Source: an uncultured Clostridia bacterium
Lineage (GTDB): Bacteria > Bacillota > Clostridia > Christensenellales > Aristaeellaceae
DNA length: 12,853 nt
Direction: 5' to 3'
NCBI GenBank assembly: GCA_946410395.1
Contig: CAMKAE010000039.1
Coordinates: forward strand, 1 to 12,853
Numbering within the stretch: position 1 is the stretch's first letter; each line of letters opens with the position of its first letter. Positions 6,230-12,853 of this stretch are shown here, one piece after another. The translations under genes were made by a program, and so were the position numbers. The notes under the pieces were generated by a model. The model searched no databases and was not told the DNA's origin. It worked only from the letters and a program-made list of their open reading frames with translations.

Positions 6230-6297
6230 GGATTTACGCAAAATGTTAGTTTAGTCTAATCGATGGAAGTCAATATCAGACATGTACCGGAAACCGG

Positions 6298-6846
6298 TCA
6301 GGCGTACACGGCACGCTCGCCGCCGATCAGGGGCAGGCGGCTGTAAGCCATGACGATGCGGGCGCTTCCCAGCTGTCGGACGGATGGACGCAGCGGCACG
6401 GCGACGGGCCGGATGTGCATCCCCACCAGCGTATCCCCGATGTCGATGGCGGCATCCGCCTGGATCCGGAGGGCCAGGGCCGGCGTATGCAGCTGTTTCC
6501 ATGCCGCGGCGGGTACGCTGCCGCCGGCCTTGGGCTGCGGAACGGCATGGACCTGCACGAGGCCGAGACGCGTGAGATCCTCTTTTTCAAGCACAATGGC
6601 GCGGTTGAGATGCTCGCAGCACTGAAACGCGGCGTGAACGCTGTGTGCCCGGCAGGCTTTCAGCATGGCTGAGGCGATCATCTCCCCGTATGCCGGGACG
6701 CTCCCGTGCCCGATCTGGGCACCGGCCACCTCGGAGGTGGAGCAGCCCAGCACGATGATGCCGCCTTGCTCAATCTTTCCGCGCTCGCAAAGTTCTTCCA
6801 CACAGGCGGCCAAAGCCGCTTCCGCCTCCAGTTCAAACGTACTCAT
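6298..6846 (-). CDS. UPF0340 / YwlG family protein (TIGR01440, DUF436 type)
   Basis: A 182-residue protein matching the conserved YwlG family of Firmicutes in length and motifs: GGIIVLGCSTSEVAG (28-42) followed by IGHGSVPAYGE (45-55), AAFQCCEHLNRA (72-83), and the C-terminal VGMHIRPVAVPLRP (141-154). The conserved cysteines at 35, 76 and 77 suggest redox or metal chemistry, but the family has no established function that I know of. No signal peptide or membrane segment is seen. Its ATG overlaps the upstream stop as ATGA (6843-6846), so it is translationally coupled to the hydrolase-like gene; its own ribosome binding site lies about 12 bases upstream, longer than usual. It is the last gene of the four-gene unit. 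No clear terminator follows, only a weak five-pair hairpin without a T run at 6286-6298. Confidence 0.9.
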   Translation of the reverse strand: MSTFELEAEAALAACVEELCERGKIEQGGIIVLGCSTSEVAGAQIGHGSVPAYGEMIASAMLKACRAHSVHAAFQCCEHLNRAIVLEKEDLTRLGLVQVHAVPQPKAGGSVPAAAWKQLHTPALALRIQADAAIDIGDTLVGMHIRPVAVPLRPSVRQLGSARIVMAYSRLPLIGGERAVYA

Positions 6847-6866
6847 TTTTTTGACTTGCCTCCTCC
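6843..6866 (-). other. Shine-Dalgarno / A7 / overlapping stop-start junction (possible -1 frameshift or slippage site)
   Basis: On the minus strand GGAGGAGG (6866-6859), a CAAGTC spacer and seven A residues (6852-6846) run straight into TGA. In the hydrolase frame the run reads A_AAA_AAA before the stop, the canonical slippery-heptamer format. A -1 slip, or one extra A added in transcription, would enter the YwlG frame at its ATG. The same bases also explain ordinary coupled reinitiation, so the recoding role is only a possibility. Confidence 0.35.
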
Positions 6867-7994
6867 GAACAGATTGCCGAGCAATCTGTCCGCAAATTTG
6901 TTGATCAGCCTGCTGGCCCCTTCTGTCACCACATTGCCGGCGCTGTAGGCCAGGGCGCTTCGGAATTGATTGCTGACCACATCCCGGGTCTCCTGGTCCA
7001 GCCCGCCGACGGTGGCCAGTGCCGCAGGCAGGCTCAGCAGCAGTTTGCCCTTCAGATCGGACAGGGACTTTGCGCCGCTGGATTCCACAACATAGAAGAT
7101 GGAATCGATGATTTTCCGACGGTCCTCCATGGAGACTTCGCTCAGGCAGTCATGCATGGTCCGATCGATGACCTTGGAATAGAATTTTGCTTCTCCGGTC
7201 AGCTCAAAGGAATCGGGTTCCCGGGTGAGCCAGGAGAACAAATCGTGCTGCCCCATTCCCTGCGCATCGGAGCGGACCACGATGTAGTCCGTGTTGTAGC
7301 CCAGGAGCAGCCCGATGAAGGATGCCTCCGGGAGGATGGACCGCATCCGGTCTTTGACTTCGCGGTAGGCGGGCAGGTTCAGGCTGGCGTCATCCAGGCC
7401 GGGCCCGTCAAAGGACCAGACGGCCCTGATTCGCTTTCGAATTTCGGACGAAGTGTGAACGGCGGCATACACCGACAGATTGCCGCCCTTGGAATGCCCG
7501 CACAGGAAGAGCCTGTCGGTTGTGACCTTTGCAGCCTGCTCTACATACGCCACAGCGGCGGTTTGCGAGGCCACCGGGCTTTCATAGAGCATGGCAAAGT
7601 CCTCGTGCCAGCCCACGAGCGTGGCGTCTGTTCCGCGAAAACATATGAAGGTGCCCACCTGAGGTAGCCGGCAGGTTACGGCTGAAAATTGGATACGTGG
7701 CTCATCGTCGATGATGTTGACAAAGCCCATCATGCGGGCGTCCCGAAAGCGGACAGAGCGCGCCATCCGGCGCAGCAGCAGGATCTGCCTGTCGCGCCGC
7801 TGGGTCGGATTCTCCCCCGGATGCATGTATTGATCCGCGACTTCGCGAATGGATGCGCCGCCAGGATTGGCCGCCGGGAGCAGATCAAGATAACAGACGG
7901 CGGAGAGGGCCAGCGCGTCCAGATCGTTGAACGGAGCTTCCGCGCTGATGGGCTTGTCCGCACACCAGATCAGATAATCCAGAATGGTCGCCAC
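6843..7994 (-). CDS. Lipase-like alpha/beta-hydrolase of the DUF2974 / Mbeg1-like type
   Basis: A 383-residue protein with class-3-lipase-like marks: FICFRGTD (117-123) followed by GWHEDF (128-133), the nucleophile elbow GHSKGGNLSVYAA (166-178) with Ser168, FDGPG (195-199), and a candidate catalytic histidine at 250 in GQHDLFSW. This fits the DUF2974/Mbeg1-like family, predicted hydrolases of unknown substrate. There is no signal peptide. The C-terminal 70 residues are an extra, partly amphipathic tail ending in GGGKSKK. The start is GTG at 7994 with AGGAGG (8002-8007) seven bases upstream; the nearby ATG at 7996 is in another frame. It lies 42 bases after the small secreted-protein gene and overlaps the YwlG gene by four bases, with an A7 run at the junction. 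Confidence 0.85.
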   Translation of the reverse strand: MATILDYLIWCADKPISAEAPFNDLDALALSAVCYLDLLPAANPGGASIREVADQYMHPGENPTQRRDRQILLLRRMARSVRFRDARMMGFVNIIDDEPRIQFSAVTCRLPQVGTFICFRGTDATLVGWHEDFAMLYESPVASQTAAVAYVEQAAKVTTDRLFLCGHSKGGNLSVYAAVHTSSEIRKRIRAVWSFDGPGLDDASLNLPAYREVKDRMRSILPEASFIGLLLGYNTDYIVVRSDAQGMGQHDLFSWLTREPDSFELTGEAKFYSKVIDRTMHDCLSEVSMEDRRKIIDSIFYVVESSGAKSLSDLKGKLLLSLPAALATVGGLDQETRDVVSNQFRSALAYSAGNVVTEGASRLINKFADRLLGNLFGGGKSKK

Positions 7995-8036
7995 ATCGCC
8001 CCCTCCTCTCTTCCTGTCATATTGGGAATCTGACTG

Positions 8037-8651
8037 TTAATCCATCGCCGGCGCCCACTTTTCAGCGAACGCCGAGACATCCTGCTCCATGCCGCCGAGC
8101 TCGGTGTAACGGGTCAGGATGGCTTTCGCCTCTGCGGCATCAACGGTCACGGACCCGGTGACCGTACGATAGCCCAGCAAGGTGAACGAAAGGGGCTCGT
8201 TACCGGCGGAAGCCAGTGCTTCGAGAAAGCTGAAGCCTTCCCCGACCAGGATGACCGAGTAGTCCTCCTGGTAATTTGCGTCATACTCCGTCCCTCTTGT
8301 GGTGACGCTCCAGGTCCAGGCCCGGTCGCCGAGCCGAACGGTCAGCTTGTCCGCATACAGCGCGTCGTCCATGGTGAGCGCCAGCGTGAAACGGATCGCC
8401 ACAAGGTCGTTCTCGTTGGCCAACTCGACATAGTCCAGAAAAGCGCAGACGATGCTCTCGTCGGTCTCGCCGAAGAAGGGCTGGTTCATGCTGCGGTATA
8501 CGGTATCGATGCCGTTGTCGTCCAGGTAGATCATCAGGCTTTCATCCTCTTCCAGCCCGGAGAGGCGAAACCCTTCATCCTCCTCGGCCAGAGCAGGCAG
8601 CACAGCCAGACAGAGCACCGCTGTCAACAGCCAGACAATCGCTCGCTTCAC
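8037..8651 (-). CDS. Small secreted acidic protein of unknown function
   Basis: I do not recognise this 204-residue protein. Residues 1-22 are a clear signal peptide (MKR, hydrophobic core, ALA cleavage site before EEDEG). The mature part is acidic, with predicted beta-strands such as VAIRFTLALTM (84-94) and LTVRLGDRAWTWSVTTRG (103-120), then YSVILVGEGFSFLEAL (131-146). It has no cysteine pattern, anchor or known catalytic motif. It may be a free extracellular or cell-wall protein. The start is GTG at 8651, three bases after the DUF1015 stop; AGGGG inside the end of that gene serves as ribosome binding site, so translation is likely coupled. The ATG at 8658 is out of frame. Being second in an operon with a cytoplasmic DUF1015 protein and two other unknowns is its only functional clue. 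Confidence 0.82.
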   Translation of the reverse strand: MKRAIVWLLTAVLCLAVLPALAEEDEGFRLSGLEEDESLMIYLDDNGIDTVYRSMNQPFFGETDESIVCAFLDYVELANENDLVAIRFTLALTMDDALYADKLTVRLGDRAWTWSVTTRGTEYDANYQEDYSVILVGEGFSFLEALASAGNEPLSFTLLGYRTVTGSVTVDAAEAKAILTRYTELGGMEQDVSAFAEKWAPAMD

Positions 8652-8654
8652 GGT

Positions 8655-9899
8655 TCATCCCCTCGCTTTGATCCTTCGCGCCTCGAGATAGTAACGCTTC
8701 TCCTCGGCATGGCCCATGGAAAAAGTCTTTCTGGGCAGCACGCCATCCCGGGCGATTCCCGGGAAAAGCTCGTCCTTGGGAATGGGAGGCAGAAGGAAGG
8801 CGATGGCGTTCTCCTGTCGGGCCAGCTTGCGGGCCACGTCGTCCCCGTGAATGTAATCGATCTGCCCGGGCGATACCGTCTGATCGAGGAAGTTCTGAAG
8901 AATGCCGATGGGCAGTTCGCCGAGCGCCGGATTCAGATGCAGGACGCCCGTCCTGTCTCCGGCATGCCAGGGCACTTCAAAGCCGCCCTCGCGGACGCAG
9001 ATCGCTTCAAGGGCCTTCAGCAGTGCGTCGACGTCCACGCCGGTGAGCACACGGTGAATGGGCTCGAATTGCTGAGCCGCATCCCGGATGTTCTCCAGCT
9101 CCACCATCGCGTAACGGGCCGGGTGATCCGCGGCCTGCTCCGGGTGCTCCGTCTTCAGCGCTTCCCAGCAGGCTTTGGCGGTGGCCAGGGAGTGGTTGCC
9201 ATCCCCCACGGCGTAGAGAATCGGAGAAACCTTCATGGCGGCATATTTTTCCGCCATGCGCCGCTCATAGGCGGCGATGTGCGCCTCCAGCCGGGTCTTG
9301 GCTTCGCCGGCCACGAGCCAGCCGGCGATGTGCCCGCCGCCCTGCATCAGGTCGAAGCTGTACAGCAGCGGCAGGCTTGCCTTCTCCGCCGTCAGGGATT
9401 CCACCAGGTCTTCCTCTTCGTCGTCACAGAGCATCAGCACATGGGTCAGCTCCAGGGGCGCGTCCCGGCGGATGGCGACCCGCGGCGGGATCCGCGCTTC
9501 CACGGTGCGCTCCGTGGCGCGGATGGCGCTGTGCGCGTCGGGCCGCCAGTCATAGGCATCCAGATCCACCGCACCCACCACGCCCCGGCGGATCATGCCG
9601 TTGACCAGGGTGCGCTCCACATAGACAAAGCTGTCCGGATATGCCTTCAGGATGTTTCGGTTCAGGCAGTCCCGCATGGACGTGTTGATGAAAGCAATGC
9701 GCTGCTCGCGATCCTGATTGAGCCAGGCCTCCGGAAAGATCAGGTTCAGGGCCGAGGGCGACTCCCCTACTTCTGCTTTCACCCGCTCCCAGTATTCCGG
9801 TTCGGAGGTGTACTGGTCGCAGGCGATGACAGCCCATTTGGGGAGCAGGGAGGCTTCGGGGATCAGCAGATCGGCGCTGCGGAAAACGTTGTCGGACAT
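8655..9899 (-). CDS. DUF1015 family protein
   Basis: A 414-residue protein typical in length and motif order for the Firmicutes DUF1015 group. It has RSADLLIPEASLLPKWAVIA (7-26) with CDQYTSEPEYW (27-37), VGDGNHSLATAKA (231-243), FEPIHRV (278-284), and the end segment LPRKTFSMGHAEEKRYYLEARR. The family has no settled biochemical function. Its G-D-G-N-H-S motif recalls the DGHHR motif of the ParB/SerK-like fold, so an ATP- or ADP-dependent small-molecule kinase role can be imagined, but that is inference. I chose ATG at 9899 with GGAG (9908-9911) eight bases upstream; an in-frame GTG at 9908 overlaps that site. It is the first gene of the four-gene unit, driven by the promoter at 9935-9962, and its stop lies three bases before the next start. 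Confidence 0.9.
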   Translation of the reverse strand: MSDNVFRSADLLIPEASLLPKWAVIACDQYTSEPEYWERVKAEVGESPSALNLIFPEAWLNQDREQRIAFINTSMRDCLNRNILKAYPDSFVYVERTLVNGMIRRGVVGAVDLDAYDWRPDAHSAIRATERTVEARIPPRVAIRRDAPLELTHVLMLCDDEEEDLVESLTAEKASLPLLYSFDLMQGGGHIAGWLVAGEAKTRLEAHIAAYERRMAEKYAAMKVSPILYAVGDGNHSLATAKACWEALKTEHPEQAADHPARYAMVELENIRDAAQQFEPIHRVLTGVDVDALLKALEAICVREGGFEVPWHAGDRTGVLHLNPALGELPIGILQNFLDQTVSPGQIDYIHGDDVARKLARQENAIAFLLPPIPKDELFPGIARDGVLPRKTFSMGHAEEKRYYLEARRIKARG

Positions 9900-9934
9900 G
9901 GAACACACTCCGTTCTTTGCTATGGATCAGTTCT

Positions 9935-9962
9935 ATTATACACGTTTTTGTCCGCTGTGCAA
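9935..9962 (-). promoter_or_regulatory. Promoter of the DUF1015 four-gene unit
   Basis: On the minus strand a perfect TATAAT (9935-9940) sits 16 bp downstream of TTGCAC (9957-9962). Transcription should start near 9928, about 29 bases before the ATG. The -10 is consensus; the -35 keeps only TTG. Confidence 0.7.
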
Positions 9963-10003
9963 TCCCGCGTGCTCAACTGCCTTTCATAAGGAAACACGAA
10001 GAA

Positions 10004-10034
10004 GGCCACGCCCGCCGCCCCGGCAGACGTGGCT
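10004..10034 (-). terminator. Probable terminator after carB
   Basis: GGCCACG (10004-10010) pairs with CGTGGCT (10028-10034, one G-U). A nested GCCG/CGGC stem (10014-10017 with 10021-10024) lies inside. On the minus strand the hairpin is followed by an interrupted T-rich tail (complement of 9994-10003), so termination may be incomplete. It starts seven bases after the carB stop and upstream of the DUF1015 promoter. Confidence 0.55.
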
Positions 10035-10040
10035 CTCCCA

Positions 10041-12853
10041 TTACTTGATATGACTGTGCCGCTCCTGCAGGGACTGAACGCCGCTCTGCCCGCTTTGAAC
10101 CGCCAGAATGCCCTTTGCGCTGGCCATGGCCGCGGCGATGGTGGTGATGTAAGGCACACGGCTCTTGATGCAGGCCTTGCGGATGTAGCTGTCATCCGTG
10201 CCCCGGCCGCTGCCGATGGGCGTGTTCACAACCAACTGCACCTTTCCGTTGGTGATCACGTCATAGCAGTCCGGCCTTCCCTCATCGATCTTGAACACTT
10301 CCTCCACGGGAATGCCGTGGCTGATGAGCAGCGCCGCCGTGCCGGAGGTTGAGAGGATCCTGAAGCCAGCCTGGACAAAAGTCTTCGCCACCTCCACCAC
10401 TTCGGGCTTATCCTTGTCGTTGACAGTGATGAGCACCGTGCCGGAGGTGGGCAGGGCGGTTTTGGTGGCCTCCTGGGCCTTGAAGTACGCTTCGCCCACG
10501 GTGTCCGCAATGCCCAGCACCTCGCCGGTGGAGCGCATTTCCGGGCCCAGCAGCGGATCGACTTCCGGGAACATGTTGAAGGGGAACACGGCTTCCTTCA
10601 CGCCATAGTGCGGGATGTTCCGCTCCTTCAGGTTTTTGAGCGGGGATTCGTTTCCGGTGAATTCGTCGGTGATGATCTCCGTCGCAAGGGGCACCATGGC
10701 AATATTGCAGACCTTGGAGACCAGCGGCACCGTCCGGCTGGCCCGCGGGTTTGCCTCCAACACATAGACTACGCCGTTCTCGATGGCGTACTGCATGTTC
10801 ATTAAGCCGCGGACGTGCATCTCCCGTGCGATGCGGCGGGTGTACTCCTTGATCGTCTCCAGCTGCTCCGGCGGGATGTTCTTGGAGGGAATGATGCAGG
10901 CGGAGTCACCGGAGTGCACGCCGGCCAGCTCAATATGCTCCATCACCGCGGGCACATAGGCGTCGTGACCGTCGGCGATGGCGTCGGCTTCGCACTCCAT
11001 GGCATGGCGTAGGAAACGATCGATCAGGATGGGCCGGTCGGGCGTCACGCCGATGGCGGCGTTCATGTATCCGGTCAGCGCGTCGTCATTGTAGACGACC
11101 TCCATGCCACGGCCGCCCAGCACGTAGCTGGGCCGCACCATCACCGGATAACCGATGCGGTGCGCGATCTCCAGGGCTTCGTCCACGTTCACGGCCATGC
11201 CGGATTCCGGCATCGGGATGCCCAGCTTGTCCATCATGGCGCGGAACAGGTCCCGGTCCTCCGCCATGTCGATGACGGAGGGCGGCGTGCCCAGGATGCG
11301 AACACCGTTCTTTTCCAGCGCGCCGGCCAGGTTCAGCGGCGTCTGGCCGCCGAATTGCGCGATCACGCCCAGCGGCTTCTCGTGGCGGTAGATGGACAGC
11401 ACGTCCTCCAGGGTCAGCGGCTCGAAGTAGAGCTTGTCCGAGGTGTCGTAGTCCGTGGAGACGGTCTCCGGGTTGCAGTTGACGATGATGGTCTTGAAAC
11501 CGGCCTTGTGCAGGGCCTTGGCCGCGTGGACACAGCAGTAGTCGAACTCAATGCCCTGGCCGATCCGGTTGGGACCGCCGCCGAGGATCATGATCTTCTT
11601 TTCGTCGGGGAGCGCCGGCGTCTCCTTCGCGGGGTGATAGGTGGAGTAATAGTAGGCGCTGTCTGGGGTGCCGCTGACGTGGATGCCCTCCCAGACCTCG
11701 GTGATGCCCGCGGCTTCCCGCGCTTCCCGGATGCTGTCCTCCGGCACGGCCAGGATCTGGCTCAGGTATTTGTCGGAGAAGCCGTCGAGCTTGGCCTGCT
11801 TCAGCACATCCGCCGGCGGTACGCTGCCCTTGCAGCGCAGCAGCGCTTCCTCCTCCTCGACCAGCTCTTTCATCTGCTCCAGAAAATAGGGCTTGATGGC
11901 GGTCAGCTTGTAGAGCTCCTCCACTGTGGCGCCCTTGCGCAGGGCTTCATACATCACGAACTGCCGCTGGCTGGTGGGGAAACGCAGCAGCTTCAGCAGT
12001 TCCTGCTTGGACTTGTCATGATAATCCTTTGCCCAGCCCAGGCCGTAGTGGCCGTTTTCGAGCGAGCGGATCGCCTTCTGGAAGGCCTCCTTGTAGGTCT
12101 TGCCGATGCTCATGACCTCGCCCACGGCGCGCATCTGGGTGCCGAGCTTGTCCTCCACGCCCTTGAACTTCTCGAAGGCCCAGCGGGCAAACTTGATCAC
12201 CACGTAGTCGCCGTCGGGATAATACTTGTCCAGCGTCCCGTACTTTCCGCAGGGAATCTCGTCCAGGGTCAGGCCGGAGGCCAGCATGGCAGAGACCAGC
12301 GCGATGGGGAAACCGGTGGCCTTGGAGGCCAGGGCGGAGGAGCGGGATGTTCTGGGGTTGATCTCGATGACGATGATCCGCCCCGTCTGGGTATTGCGTG
12401 CAAACTGTACGTTGGTGCCGCCGATGACCTGCACCTCGTCCACGATGCGGTAGGCCTGCCGCTGCAGCTCCTTCTGCACATCCTCCGGAATGGTCAGCAT
12501 CGGCGCGGAGCAGAAGGAGTCGCCGGTGTGCACGCCGAGCGGGTCGATGTTCTCGATGAAGCAGACCGTGATCATCTGCCCCTTGGCGTCCCGGACCACT
12601 TCGAGCTCCAGCTCTTCCCAGCCCAGAACGCTCTCCTCTACCAGCACCTGCCCCACCAGGGAGGCTTGGAGGCCGCGTGCGCAGACGGTTTTCAGCTCTT
12701 CGGTGTTGTAGACCAGGCCGCCGCCAGCGCCGCCCATCGTGTAGGCCGGGCGCAGCACCACCGGATAGCCCAGTTGGTCGGCGATCTTCAGCGCCTCGTC
12801 GACGGAATAGGCCACTTCGCTGCGGGCCATCTCGATCCCCAGCTTGTTCATGG
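10041..12853 (-). CDS. carB: Carbamoyl-phosphate synthase large subunit (5' end outside window)
   Basis: CarB makes carbamoyl phosphate from bicarbonate, ammonia delivered by CarA, and two ATP, feeding pyrimidine and arginine synthesis in the cytoplasm. The visible 936 residues lack about the first 130-140 of a normal protein of roughly 1070; the frame is open to the window edge, and the first ATG (12851) is internal (MNKLGIEMARS). The first ATP-grasp domain shows RPAYTMGGAGGG (34-45) and EINPRTSRSSALASK (163-177). An oligomerisation helical region follows at about 260-410. The second synthetase half starts with MILGGGPNRIGQGIEFDY (421-438) and shows RPSYVLGGRGM (573-583) and EANPRASRTVPLVSK (699-713). 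An MGS-like allosteric domain runs from about 800, with NTPIGSGRGTDD (876-887). All domains look intact. No neighbouring carA or pyr gene is visible on this side. Confidence 0.98.
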   Translation of the reverse strand, partial: MNKLGIEMARSEVAYSVDEALKIADQLGYPVVLRPAYTMGGAGGGLVYNTEELKTVCARGLQASLVGQVLVEESVLGWEELELEVVRDAKGQMITVCFIENIDPLGVHTGDSFCSAPMLTIPEDVQKELQRQAYRIVDEVQVIGGTNVQFARNTQTGRIIVIEINPRTSRSSALASKATGFPIALVSAMLASGLTLDEIPCGKYGTLDKYYPDGDYVVIKFARWAFEKFKGVEDKLGTQMRAVGEVMSIGKTYKEAFQKAIRSLENGHYGLGWAKDYHDKSKQELLKLLRFPTSQRQFVMYEALRKGATVEELYKLTAIKPYFLEQMKELVEEEEALLRCKGSVPPADVLKQAKLDGFSDKYLSQILAVPEDSIREAREAAGITEVWEGIHVSGTPDSAYYYSTYHPAKETPALPDEKKIMILGGGPNRIGQGIEFDYCCVHAAKALHKAGFKTIIVNCNPETVSTDYDTSDKLYFEPLTLEDVLSIYRHEKPLGVIAQFGGQTPLNLAGALEKNGVRILGTPPSVIDMAEDRDLFRAMMDKLGIPMPESGMAVNVDEALEIAHRIGYPVMVRPSYVLGGRGMEVVYNDDALTGYMNAAIGVTPDRPILIDRFLRHAMECEADAIADGHDAYVPAVMEHIELAGVHSGDSACIIPSKNIPPEQLETIKEYTRRIAREMHVRGLMNMQYAIENGVVYVLEANPRASRTVPLVSKVCNIAMVPLATEIITDEFTGNESPLKNLKERNIPHYGVKEAVFPFNMFPEVDPLLGPEMRSTGEVLGIADTVGEAYFKAQEATKTALPTSGTVLITVNDKDKPEVVEVAKTFVQAGFRILSTSGTAALLISHGIPVEEVFKIDEGRPDCYDVITNGKVQLVVNTPIGSGRGTDDSYIRKACIKSRVPYITTIAAAMASAKGILAVQSGQSGVQSLQERHSHIK

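Noticed and set aside
6286..6298. Small hairpin ACCGG-AAA-CCGGT at the YwlG stop as a terminator
   Set aside because: Only five pairs and no T run follows on the minus strand, so it was not called.
8709..9989. A 426-codon plus-strand open frame opposite DUF1015
   Set aside because: It is codon-aligned antisense to a well-supported family member and arises from GC-biased codon choice; no family motifs or ribosome binding site.

Overview
This window looks like a chromosomal segment of a moderately GC-rich, anaerobic Bacillota bacterium, probably a gut or rumen Clostridia. The grounds are Gram-positive-style purine-rich ribosome binding sites, a clostridial-type 2[4Fe-4S] ferredoxin, secreted plant-polysaccharide glycosidases, and uncharacterised families (DUF1015, UPF0340/YwlG, DUF2974-like) typical of Firmicutes. 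This is inference from gene content; no rRNA or species marker is present. I see no mobile element, tRNA, rRNA, CRISPR array or prophage.

Layout. Positions 1-2934 are plus strand: the C-terminus of a secreted polysaccharide-degrading enzyme (probably a GH53 endo-galactanase with a carbohydrate-binding module), a DtxR/MntR-type metal-dependent repressor with its own near-perfect sigma-A promoter and a strong terminator, then a two-gene unit of an alpha/beta-hydrolase esterase and a flippase-like membrane protein. Positions 3182-12853 are minus strand. From right to left they hold carB (5' end outside the window), a terminator, then a promoter driving a closely packed four-gene set (DUF1015, small secreted protein, DUF2974-like hydrolase, YwlG family), a monocistronic ferredoxin with its own promoter and two terminators, and a large secreted GH3-family protein. 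The two halves converge at about 2935-3181, which is filled with hairpins including a bidirectional terminator. The longest non-coding stretches are 2935-3181 and 5717-5984; both carry recognisable control elements.

How the genes may work together. The GH53-like and GH3 genes fit plant-polysaccharide use. carB (pyrimidine/arginine precursor) and ferredoxin are housekeeping. The least understood part is the operon at 6298-9899: four genes of little-known function with 3-nt, 42-nt and -4-nt junctions. The last junction has an A7 run immediately before a stop codon, with a Shine-Dalgarno-like stretch upstream, resembling the dnaX frameshift cassette and offering a possible fused product. A second point of interest is the upstream region of the GH3 gene, where a 15-base direct repeat on a 22-base period and a 17-base palindrome suggest specific transcriptional control.
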